64,000 nt of DNA, taken from the NCBI GenBank assembly GCA_017431345.1, contig JAFRLH010000007.1, forward strand, positions 1 through 64,000. Direction: 5' to 3'. The DNA is from Lachnospiraceae bacterium (GTDB lineage Bacteria; Bacillota; Clostridia; Lachnospirales; Lachnospiraceae). The position numbers and the translations under genes are program-made. Below the pieces are notes generated by a model. The model had not been told where the DNA came from, made no database searches, and saw nothing but the letters and a program-made list of their open reading frames with translations. This document shows positions 26,491 to 34,188 of this stretch, piece after piece (position 1 is the first letter of the stretch; the number at the start of each line of letters is the position of its first letter).

Positions 26491-28497
26491 TCATTCTGCA
26501 GGGATCAGGTTGATGATCTCCTTGATCGACATGCACTTGTCGTCGCATTCTTTCGCGCGGTGGTTCTCCAGGATCGTTCTGGCAGCGTCCTGCATGGCCG
26601 GGAAACCGGTGCGTGTAAGCTGGTTCGCATAGATGATGATATTGGCGCCTCTTGCCTTGCATTCCTCTTCCGTGACTGTGTTGTAGGAAGTGGGTACGAG
26701 TACGATGGGCGTGATCTTATTGTCGGCTCTGAACTTTTCGATGAATTCGAAGATCTCGGAAGGATCTTTCTTTCTGCTGTGGATCATGACAGCATCTGCG
26801 CCTGCTTCGACATAGGCATGCGCGCGCTTCAGGGCTTCTTCCATGCCGAGTTCCAAAATCAGTGCTTCGATTCTGGCGCAGATCATGAAATCGGCGGATT
26901 TCTGTGCTTTCTTGCCGGCGCTGATCTTTTCGCAGAAGTGTTCAATGGTATCTACAGTCTGCTTGACTTCCGTGCCGAAAAGGCTGTTCTTCTTCAGACC
27001 GGTCTTATCTTCGATAATGACCATGGAAACGCCCATTCTCTCAAGCGATCGGACAGTATATACGAAGTGCTCTGTAAGCCCGCCGGTATCGCCGTCGAAG
27101 ATGATGGGCTTGGTGGTGACTTCCATGATATCGTCGATCGTGCGGAAACGGCTGGTCATGTCAACAAGCTCGATATCGGGCTTTCCTTTTGCCGTGGAAT
27201 CACACAGAGAGCTGACCCACATGGCGTCGAACTGTCTGGTGCCGCCGTTCTGATAGACCATGGTCTTCTCGACGATCAGGCCGGTGATGCCGCTGTGGGC
27301 TTCCATAGCGGTGACCAGGCCCTTCATCGCAAGTGTTTTCTTCAGACGGGCTCTGCGCATGTCAGGCAGAGAAAGCTTCTCGCGGGCACGGTCATCCATC
27401 TCCTTGTACTTGGGATCGCTGGAATAAGGGAACTCCACGAGCTTACCGCCGTAGGAAGCCAGGATGGATACCACTTCGTCGCGGACCGGTCTCTGGAAAC
27501 CGCTGACCCAGTCATCCCCGTGAACAACGATATCGGGATGGTATTTTTCCAGATTTTCCTTATAAGAGAGTGTACGCTGCTCCACGACTCTGTATACGCC
27601 GGAAATGTTCTCGAACATGGCCCTGCGTTCCTCCGCGGGAACGAGCGGGAACCGTTTGTATCCGGCCACGGCTTCATCCGAAAGCACACCGATGATCAGG
27701 CGGCCGAGCCGTTCGGCTTTCCGGATGATCGCGATGTGTCCGCTGTGGATGATATCCGTGGAGAAGGTCATGTATACAGTACGGGATTCCACTTCGCGCA
27801 GTCTTGCGGAAACGACAGCAAGATCTTCCGGATTGTCGATCTCTGCACAGAGCAGATTCTTGACATCGAGCGCTTTGATATGGCAGTCTTCTGCCACTTC
27901 GTTCAGCGCATTCTCAGCATAGCATTTTACCTGGTTATTCTCACAGAACCGGATGATGCGGTCGAGCCATACTCTGAAATCGTCTTTTTTCAGGAGATAC
28001 AGGGGCTGTGCAGCCATGGCTTCATCAAAGAATTCAATACCGACCTTTTTTACCATGCCGTCTCTGACGACTGCCTTGAAGTCCTTCTCCGGCAGTTCCA
28101 GCGTGGAAGAAACGGTCATGGCAGATGATTCGGAAGCAAGAAGCATGTCGAAGACTTCGTTCTCAAATACCAGATCGCCGTGCATGAGAATAATGTCATC
28201 GTCAAGATATTCCCTGGCGCAGTAAATGGAATAGATGTAGTTCGTTTTGTCGTAGACAGGATTCTTTACGAAACGGATATTGACGGGCAGTTCCAGGGAC
28301 TGGCAGTAGTTGATGAGTACACTGTCAAAGGATCCTGTCGTCATCACTACATCCGTGATTCCCCGCTGCATCAGCATGTTCAGCTGTCTGGAAAGGATCG
28401 TTTCGCGTCTTGAGATCTCAGTCATGCATTTGGGATGCTCGGATGTCAGAACGCCCATTCTGCTTCCAAGACCTGAGTTTAATATCAAAGCTTTCAT
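26491..28497 (-). CDS. Three-domain fusion: nucleotidyltransferase, TagD-like cytidylyltransferase, PEP mutase
   Basis: 668 residues. Residues 1-225 are a sugar-phosphate-type NTP transferase (LNSGLGSRMG at the start, then EHPKCM), like PntC/LicC enzymes that make CMP-phosphonate or CDP-choline. Residues 235-365 are a TagD/GCT-like cytidylyltransferase with the HxGH signature in DIIHSGHIAII (about 246) and VVHGDDW. Residues 375-650 are phosphoenolpyruvate mutase, with IEDKTGLKKNS (about 493), the EDK-x5-NS motif that separates true PEP mutases from isocitrate-lyase relatives, and FDGDTGG before it. The fusion would join C-P bond formation with CMP activation of the phosphonate; the TagD-like domain may make a second CDP precursor. 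The start follows an in-operon position 4 nt after the previous stop. Confidence 0.9.
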   Translation of the reverse strand: MKALILNSGLGSRMGVLTSEHPKCMTEISRRETILSRQLNMLMQRGITDVVMTTGSFDSVLINYCQSLELPVNIRFVKNPVYDKTNYIYSIYCAREYLDDDIILMHGDLVFENEVFDMLLASESSAMTVSSTLELPEKDFKAVVRDGMVKKVGIEFFDEAMAAQPLYLLKKDDFRVWLDRIIRFCENNQVKCYAENALNEVAEDCHIKALDVKNLLCAEIDNPEDLAVVSARLREVESRTVYMTFSTDIIHSGHIAIIRKAERLGRLIIGVLSDEAVAGYKRFPLVPAEERRAMFENISGVYRVVEQRTLSYKENLEKYHPDIVVHGDDWVSGFQRPVRDEVVSILASYGGKLVEFPYSSDPKYKEMDDRAREKLSLPDMRRARLKKTLAMKGLVTAMEAHSGITGLIVEKTMVYQNGGTRQFDAMWVSSLCDSTAKGKPDIELVDMTSRFRTIDDIMEVTTKPIIFDGDTGGLTEHFVYTVRSLERMGVSMVIIEDKTGLKKNSLFGTEVKQTVDTIEHFCEKISAGKKAQKSADFMICARIEALILELGMEEALKRAHAYVEAGADAVMIHSRKKDPSEIFEFIEKFRADNKITPIVLVPTSYNTVTEEECKARGANIIIYANQLTRTGFPAMQDAARTILENHRAKECDDKCMSIKEIINLIPAE

Positions 28498-28500
28498 AAT

Positions 28501-29787
28501 TTACACCTCTGCTGCAAGTTTTGCTTTTTGGGGCTGTTTACCGGTTTCCACGCCTGCTTTTTCAGCAAGCTCTTTCTGTTTCTGGATCATATAATCGGCG
28601 GTAAGCACGGCGCTTTCTCCGATATGCGCCCATGCTTCGCTTCTTGCCTTGTCACGTCCTGCGGAGAGCGTATCGCTTGCGATCGCGCTGTCGATCACTT
28701 CCTTCAGGTGAGGAATATCATCTTCCCTGAGCGGAACGCCGATCTCGGGAAGAATTTTGAATTTCCACATGTCATCATCGAGCCATGCGGCGTCGTACGG
28801 ATCCTTCACGAACGTGTTCTCCGTGTAAAGGATCGGTTTGTTGAAGATCAGCGTATAGTCGAAGATGACGCTGGAGAAATCTGAGATCATGATATCCGCT
28901 GTATGGAGCGATTCAAAATTGTCACTGCTGCGGTCCCAGTGCACCCGTTCGCCGTCCGGATATTTTTTCATCAGCTCTTCCATCAGTTCCTTTTCGGAAC
29001 GGAAGGACTGGGGATGAGGGCGGATAATGATGTTGTAGCCGGTCTCCAGCAGGGAATCGATCATCCGGCTGCCGAAACGGTTGAGAATGCCGCTGGCGCC
29101 CCACGAAGGCGCGAGCAGAACGGTGGTGCCTTCATGCGCGGCAGAGGGTGCATCTTTAAGACGGTTCCAGAGACGGTCCATGTAGGTGCAGCCGAGCACC
29201 TTCAGTTCTTTCTCCGGCAGACCGCGTTTGTGTTCCAGTTCGCGGATCTCATCGATCTGGAAGGCGCCGGTCAGAAGCACGGCGTCATAGTAGTCCAGGC
29301 TGAACATGCGGTAGCCGGCGGCCGAGGTGCCGGCAGCATGCAGGGTATGTACATACCAGTCGACGTTCCTGGAGCGTTTCCACTGGAGGACATCCAGTCC
29401 GGGCGTCGTGGCCAGGACGATGCAGGCATTCATCATGTTCAGCTTTGAAAAAGCGTGATTGCCTTCTCCGATGAATTCACATTTTACATATTCATACTTC
29501 TTTTCCAGTCCGGGATCATCCGGGGAAGCGGTCCAGTAATTGAGCCCGATCTTCCGTCTCTCGAATTCGTCGCAGATCGGCTCAAATACATTCCAGTACT
29601 GTTTGCCGTCGCTGAAAATGACAAACGGAAGCTTATTGGAATTCATCTTCTCGACTTTGCCGCCGCTTAAGCGGAACTTCAGTTTGAAGAAAAATTTCTG
29701 GGCAAAGAAATACAGTGTCGTAATAGCTCCCAGCAGGATAGTGAAAAGCATACTTCCCGTACCGGGATCGATATAGGCAGAAAGCAT
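28501..29787 (-). CDS. Membrane-anchored CDP-glycerol glycerophosphotransferase-like protein
   Basis: 428 residues. It begins YIDPGTGSMLF plus a hydrophobic segment (about residues 10-33), an N-terminal anchor common in this subgroup. The transferase domain has TLHAAGTSAAGY (about 150) where others have WHG, LLAPSWGASG (about 223), IRPHPQSF (about 254) and SDFSSVIFDYT (about 304). It is the first gene of the operon making and activating hydroxyethylphosphonate. It is therefore the best candidate for the enzyme that transfers the phosphonate, or a polyol phosphate carrying it, to the polymer. The change from WHG to LHAAG may mark a donor different from CDP-glycerol. Donor and acceptor are unproven. 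Confidence 0.8.
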   Translation of the reverse strand: MLSAYIDPGTGSMLFTILLGAITTLYFFAQKFFFKLKFRLSGGKVEKMNSNKLPFVIFSDGKQYWNVFEPICDEFERRKIGLNYWTASPDDPGLEKKYEYVKCEFIGEGNHAFSKLNMMNACIVLATTPGLDVLQWKRSRNVDWYVHTLHAAGTSAAGYRMFSLDYYDAVLLTGAFQIDEIRELEHKRGLPEKELKVLGCTYMDRLWNRLKDAPSAAHEGTTVLLAPSWGASGILNRFGSRMIDSLLETGYNIIIRPHPQSFRSEKELMEELMKKYPDGERVHWDRSSDNFESLHTADIMISDFSSVIFDYTLIFNKPILYTENTFVKDPYDAAWLDDDMWKFKILPEIGVPLREDDIPHLKEVIDSAIASDTLSAGRDKARSEAWAHIGESAVLTADYMIQKQKELAEKAGVETGKQPQKAKLAAEV

Positions 29788-29859
29788 TCAGGCGCTCCTT
29801 TCATATTATAAAAGCCGGCGGATGATGGACCGGAATTATTCATGGTGGCTAACTAACTA

Positions 29860-29888
29860 ACTATACCAGTAAATTTCAACGGTTGCAA
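29860..29888 (-). promoter_or_regulatory. Sigma-A promoter of the phosphonate operon
   Basis: On the minus strand TTGCAA (29883-29888) and TATAGT (29860-29865) are separated by 17 bp, giving a 65-70 nt leader. An AACT repeat run (TTAGTTAGTTAG on the transcript) covers the start site. Confidence 0.75.
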
Positions 29889-29914
29889 GTCTGCTGACGG
29901 TATTAAATCCTGTT

Positions 29915-30946
29915 TCAGAGGTCTTTCAATTGACGCCAGAACCATGCTTCAAGGTGCATAAAGACAGGATGAGACAGGATCAGCGTGATCAGGGGGGCAG
30001 CTAAAAGGTACAGGATCTTCCATTTATTGCCTTCGGGCGGAAAGATCGTCTGCAGCATCAGGCCGCTGTAGACGACAGGGAGCTGGAACAGACGATGGAA
30101 CATATAGATCGGAAGCGTATGCGTTCCTATATAAGTGAACAGATTGGTCTCTGACGGTATCAGGATCAGGACGGCTGCGGAGATCAGAATGGACAGGCAG
30201 TAATGGAGCAGACGGTAAAATCCGCATAACCTGACTTGATCTGCGCCGATCATTGATTTGAGCGAAGGATAGGAATATCCTCCTTTGATCAGTTCAATAT
30301 AAGGATACAGGGATTCTATATTTGTAATAAGGAAAAACAGAACAGCCGCAAGGAAGACGGCAGAGAGTGTTTTCCACATGTATTTTTTCGACGCCGGATC
30401 CGTCCATGTACGGTCCCAGAAGGTCCCGAGCAGAAAGAACGGATAATACACAAAGAATCTTGAACTGCTGAAAAGGGCACCGACCGCTTTGTCATATCCT
30501 GCCAGGCAGCCGAACAAAAATGCCAGGAACAGCAGGAAACCGCCCGGCATATTCCGGAGACACCAGGTGAGAAGAAGATACGCCGCGAGAACCAGAAGAT
30601 ACCACGGGATGGAATTCTCCTCCCACATATAGAATTTTTTTATTTCATAATATCCGAACGGGAGCCTGACGAGAAGAACGATGAATTTCAGCAGGAAGCC
30701 GAGGATCAGATATCCGATCACACGCTGCTTCAGTTTGTATCCGGTCCTGACTGTGCGCACAAGAAGAAGTCCCGAGAGGAACATAAAAAGGGGCATGTGA
30801 AACAGGTAGATAAACATATAAAATGTCCTGCAGAGAGAGGACACCTCGAGCAGATCATACAGTGCATGACCTGTTACGACCAGCAGGATGAGGAGTGCTT
30901 TCGCGTTATCCCACTTTGCAATTCTTTCATCAGCTGAGTTATGCAT
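29915..30946 (-). CDS. Acyltransferase-3 family membrane protein
   Basis: 343 residues with about ten hydrophobic segments. The N-terminus has the family pattern RIAKWDNAKALLILLVVTGH, with the conserved His, followed by YLFHMPLFMFLSGLL. Members such as OafA, OatA and NolL add acetyl or other acyl groups to surface glycans; this one lacks the extra SGNH domain of OatA and resembles the short fucose-acetylase type. It is the last gene of the FkbH/ACP operon, 4 nt after the SGNH gene, whose product could act as its partner. No terminator is visible before the next operon's promoter, so some read-through is possible. Confidence 0.85.
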   Translation of the reverse strand: MHNSADERIAKWDNAKALLILLVVTGHALYDLLEVSSLCRTFYMFIYLFHMPLFMFLSGLLLVRTVRTGYKLKQRVIGYLILGFLLKFIVLLVRLPFGYYEIKKFYMWEENSIPWYLLVLAAYLLLTWCLRNMPGGFLLFLAFLFGCLAGYDKAVGALFSSSRFFVYYPFFLLGTFWDRTWTDPASKKYMWKTLSAVFLAAVLFFLITNIESLYPYIELIKGGYSYPSLKSMIGADQVRLCGFYRLLHYCLSILISAAVLILIPSETNLFTYIGTHTLPIYMFHRLFQLPVVYSGLMLQTIFPPEGNKWKILYLLAAPLITLILSHPVFMHLEAWFWRQLKDL

Positions 30947-30950
30947 ACGA

Positions 30951-31997
30951 TTACGAATCCTCCAATCCGACCAGTTCGTCCTTTGTTACTGCTTCGGATA
31001 TGATCTTATGATATTTCGTCCATGCACTGTTCCATGCGGCATCGTCCCGCCGGCTGCTGCCCAGGGAATAGTTTTCCTTAAGATACCGGGCAAGGAACTT
31101 CGATACTTTCAAAGATCCGTGAATGTTGTTGTGCAGTTTGTTGTAAAAATCGGATCTGCAGTCAAGCCCGATCTCATCGGCACAGCTGCAGAGATTCAGT
31201 GTGTCAAAGCCGCTGCTGTTCAAAAGATCGTCGACAGCGTTGTACACCTTCAGCTGTTTTTCGGAAACCAGCTGGGGAGAATGAATGAACAGCACACGGA
31301 GATCATTCGCTCTGCAGTATTCCATCAGATCCTTCAGACATGCCAGTGTATCTTCAGGAATGTCGCCTCTTTCCTCTGTGACCGTAAAACCTGTTCCCTG
31401 ATCTTCGGCGGCGTGCAGAAATTTATCGTAATGACTTCCGCCTTTCAAGCCGTCCAGCGCATAATGGAAATCGTCTTTCGTAAGTTCTTTCCAGCGGGAG
31501 TGGTAACGGATGATCGGGAAATAGTATTCCAGTCGGTCTGTTCCATGAATGCCCGCATTGTCGCACAGCGCTTCGATCAGATGAATTTTGTTCACGGAAA
31601 ACGGAACATAGTCTGTATGAAAATGGATCTTGTTCTCCTTGATATCCAGATTATATTCGTTCATGACAATAATGAACAAAGGATCTTTCTGCTTTTTGCG
31701 GATCTCTTCCATATAGTATTTCGCAGCGGATATCCTGTTCCCGTTGCAGGAATAACTGGCTGTTTTGATCCCCTCTGCAGCCCAGAGGACGGGCGGCTGA
31801 TAGAACGCATACGCGTTGCTTCCGCCTATAAATACTGCGTCCAGGGAGTTTTCCGGTTCCGCGTAAAAGCCCCGGATGAGCTGATAATTTCTTGGATCAG
31901 ATGGAGAACTGACCGTCTTCTGGATGCTGAAAAACAAAAGAAGCAGAAACAGAAAAAATACTGCAGTTTTTATAATCGTCTTAAATCTGGTTTTCAT
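30951..31997 (-). CDS. Membrane-anchored SGNH/DltD-like protein
   Basis: 348 residues. A single N-terminal hydrophobic segment (about residues 8-26) leads to an extracellular SGNH-like domain with the serine block FIGGSNAY (about 56) and the C-terminal DFYNKLHNNIHG (about 282), which offers Asp and His of a D-x-x-H type. This is the plan of DltD and AlgJ/AlgX-type partners of MBOAT proteins, which finish acyl transfer to a glycan outside the membrane. It lies 2 nt downstream of the MBOAT gene. Sequence similarity to true DltD looks weak, so the call rests on topology, motifs and context. Confidence 0.75.
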   Translation of the reverse strand: MKTRFKTIIKTAVFFLFLLLLFFSIQKTVSSPSDPRNYQLIRGFYAEPENSLDAVFIGGSNAYAFYQPPVLWAAEGIKTASYSCNGNRISAAKYYMEEIRKKQKDPLFIIVMNEYNLDIKENKIHFHTDYVPFSVNKIHLIEALCDNAGIHGTDRLEYYFPIIRYHSRWKELTKDDFHYALDGLKGGSHYDKFLHAAEDQGTGFTVTEERGDIPEDTLACLKDLMEYCRANDLRVLFIHSPQLVSEKQLKVYNAVDDLLNSSGFDTLNLCSCADEIGLDCRSDFYNKLHNNIHGSLKVSKFLARYLKENYSLGSSRRDDAAWNSAWTKYHKIISEAVTKDELVGLEDS

Positions 31998-31999
31998 GA

Positions 32000-33535
32000 T
32001 CAGAATGCCTCATAAATGAACGACTGCGCTTCGTATCCGGGACCGTAAACGCCAAAGACCAGGACCGCAGCGAACAGCAGCAGTATGACAGCCCACCGGA
32101 ATACAAGGTTCTGCCCGGAGAGCTTTTCCCTGACGCTGCCTGTTTCCTGTATTCCGGAAACGACCAGCAGGATCAGAAAACCGAACAGGAGAACAAAGAA
32201 ATCCTTCCCGTCCAGTCCGAGCGTGAAAAGAGACCCGTCAAAGAACAGTTCGGGATTCCAGTGGGAGAATCCGCGTTTGATCGTGCGCAGAGAGGTAATA
32301 AAACCGTTCAGCCGGAAAAACATGTTTCCGATGCTGACCAGGATCAGTACGCGGAGGGAACACAGAAAATGCCAGCTGAAGCAGTCGGTGCGGATCTGAA
32401 AACGGTCGTACAGATCCATGCGGAAAGGTTCGCTGACCTGTTCCCAGACGATGATCACCCAGAACCAAAGGCCCATTCCGATGATGAATTTCCAGTTGCC
32501 GCCATGCCAGAGCCCGATCAGAAGCCATACGCAGAGCATGGCAAGATACGTGGGGATCTGCCGGGACGCCTTTTTGCTGAAATGTTTTTTCAGCTTTTTG
32601 GGAAGATTGCGGAATGTTTTTGAGCGCAGGATCGGATACAGTACATAATCTTTCAGCCACTCTCCGAGGGTGCTGTGCCATCTCTGCCAGTACTCCTGCA
32701 CCGTCTGGGAGAAAAACGGAGTGCGGAAGTTTTCCGGAAGCGTGACGCCGTAGCATTCGGCAGCGCCGATGATAATGTCCATACAGCCGGAAAAATCAGT
32801 ATAGAGCTGCAGCATGAACAAGACTGCGGCCAGCCATATATACAGGCCGTTGTATCTGCCGGTATCGGCGTAGATCGTATCCACGATGACGCCGGCTCTG
32901 ACAGAAATAACAAGCTTCTTGAATACGCCCCACAGCATCCTGAGCAAGCCGTCAGAGATCCTCTTTGAATCAAAAGCGTGCTCCCCGTAAAGAGAATCCT
33001 TTACCTGCGCGTAGCGGGCGATCGGGCCGGATGTAAGCTGGGGATAAAAACCGGCAAAGAGCAGCGTTTTCAGCAGTGATCTCTGCGGCGGAGTAATATC
33101 CCAGTACACGTCCAGCAGATATCCGGTGACCTGAACAGCGTAAAAGCTTAATCCGATCGGCGCGGCAAGGTGCAGCTCATGAAGCGGCGGCTTCGCATGG
33201 AAAAGGCGCGCGGCCAGGGATATATTCTCGATCAGGAAATTGCTGTATTTTAGTGCGGCAAGGATGCCGAGATTCACTGCAAGTCCGCAGATCAGAAAAC
33301 GAAAAGCACGTTTCCCGTCCCCGCGCTGCCTGGAAGCCGCCATCTGAACTGCGCAGAGATGCGCTGCTGCAGCGCCGGCCAGAAGATAGAGGATCGTCAG
33401 CGGATGTCCGGAACACAGGAAAAAAAACACGCTGAACACAAGGAGCATGCACCATTGCCATGACCGCGGAAGCAGATAATAGATAAATAATGAAATTATA
33501 AAGAAACAGAAAAAAGGGAACGATGTTACAGACAT
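32000..33535 (-). CDS. MBOAT family O-acyltransferase (AlgI/DltB-like)
   Basis: 511 residues with about 11-12 hydrophobic segments. The MBOAT signature regions are present: FAGFYPQLTSGPIARY, FSGCMDIIIGAAECYG, EYWQRWHSTLGEWLKDYVLYP and the catalytic His in LWHGGNWKFIIG. AlgI and DltB pass an acyl group across the membrane, DltB taking D-alanine from its carrier protein. Here the operon carries its own ACP, so the donor is probably the ACP-bound product of FkbH. The 6-nt gap to the VOC gene and 2-nt gap to the SGNH gene show tight coupling. A second MBOAT/SGNH pair, without an ACP, lies at 38509-41158. Confidence 0.92.
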   Translation of the reverse strand: MSVTSFPFFCFFIISLFIYYLLPRSWQWCMLLVFSVFFFLCSGHPLTILYLLAGAAAAHLCAVQMAASRQRGDGKRAFRFLICGLAVNLGILAALKYSNFLIENISLAARLFHAKPPLHELHLAAPIGLSFYAVQVTGYLLDVYWDITPPQRSLLKTLLFAGFYPQLTSGPIARYAQVKDSLYGEHAFDSKRISDGLLRMLWGVFKKLVISVRAGVIVDTIYADTGRYNGLYIWLAAVLFMLQLYTDFSGCMDIIIGAAECYGVTLPENFRTPFFSQTVQEYWQRWHSTLGEWLKDYVLYPILRSKTFRNLPKKLKKHFSKKASRQIPTYLAMLCVWLLIGLWHGGNWKFIIGMGLWFWVIIVWEQVSEPFRMDLYDRFQIRTDCFSWHFLCSLRVLILVSIGNMFFRLNGFITSLRTIKRGFSHWNPELFFDGSLFTLGLDGKDFFVLLFGFLILLVVSGIQETGSVREKLSGQNLVFRWAVILLLFAAVLVFGVYGPGYEAQSFIYEAF

Positions 33536-33541
33536 GGGATG

Positions 33542-33949
33542 TTATTCCTTTCCTGACTCCAGGAGTTCTATCATGCCGATCCGGGCACTCTGCAGAAAGC
33601 AGACCCTGCGCATTCCGAACGCCGGCGCAGGAGCCGGCTCACCGATCGGGACGAACCCTTCTTTCCGCAGGTCTGCAATGCCGGAGGACAGATCGCTGAC
33701 CTCATAGCAGATATGATACGGCATATTTTTCACCTTCTTTATCAGATCTGCGACAACAGAATCATCCGAGAAGGGAGATACCAGCTCGATCGTGTATCCG
33801 TCCTTCTCAAGAAAGCAGATATCCACATCCCTGTATTCGTCGCGGCATACCTCTGAAACCGGCTGAAAGCCAAGAGCGCAGAATACGCTTTTGGCTTTCC
33901 CGATATTTTTGACCAGATATCCTATATGGTCGATCTTCATTTTATTCAT
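33542..33949 (-). CDS. VOC (glyoxalase-fold) family protein
   Basis: 135 residues with two beta-alpha-beta-beta-beta units: DHIGYLVKNIGKAKSVF at the start, YTIELVSP midway, then HICYEVSDLSSGIADL and IELLE at the end. The His, Glu, His, Glu spacing resembles metal-binding VOC enzymes such as methylmalonyl-CoA epimerase. It overlaps the ACP gene by 4 nt and lies before the MBOAT gene. A role in epimerising or modifying the acyl group while on ACP would fit but is inference. Starts at MNKMKID; the second Met is an alternative. Confidence 0.8.
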   Translation of the reverse strand: MNKMKIDHIGYLVKNIGKAKSVFCALGFQPVSEVCRDEYRDVDICFLEKDGYTIELVSPFSDDSVVADLIKKVKNMPYHICYEVSDLSSGIADLRKEGFVPIGEPAPAPAFGMRRVCFLQSARIGMIELLESGKE

Positions 33950-34188
33950 TCTGCCAGCCTTTCGATCACATCAGCCATGGCGCCGACATCTTTCAGGCCC
34001 TGCACGGCTTTCATGTCAAAGGTAATGTCAAATTCGTCTTCAATAGCAGACAGAAGCGTGATATGCGTAAGGGAATCCCAATCTTCAATGTCTGCGGCTG
34101 TTGTGGAATCCTGAAGCGTGATCTCTTCATCATCGAACACATCCCGGAATACTTCTTCCAGTGTCTTGAATATATCTTCTCTTGTCAT
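33946..34188 (-). CDS. Acyl carrier protein
   Basis: 80 residues, acidic and helical, with the phosphopantetheine serine in DWDSLTHI (Ser39). Size and charge are typical of a discrete carrier protein. It overlaps FkbH by 4 nt at its start and the VOC gene by 4 nt at its end, so all three are translationally coupled. By analogy with FkbH systems it should carry a glyceryl (or similar C3) thioester. It is also the only carrier in the window that could serve the DltA-like enzyme at 17138. Confidence 0.92.
   Translation of the reverse strand: MTREDIFKTLEEVFRDVFDDEEITLQDSTTAADIEDWDSLTHITLLSAIEDEFDITFDMKAVQGLKDVGAMADVIERLAE

Noticed and set aside
26560-28128. 522-codon plus-strand frame opposite the PEP mutase fusion
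   Set aside because: Antisense to three recognisable domains with intact catalytic motifs.
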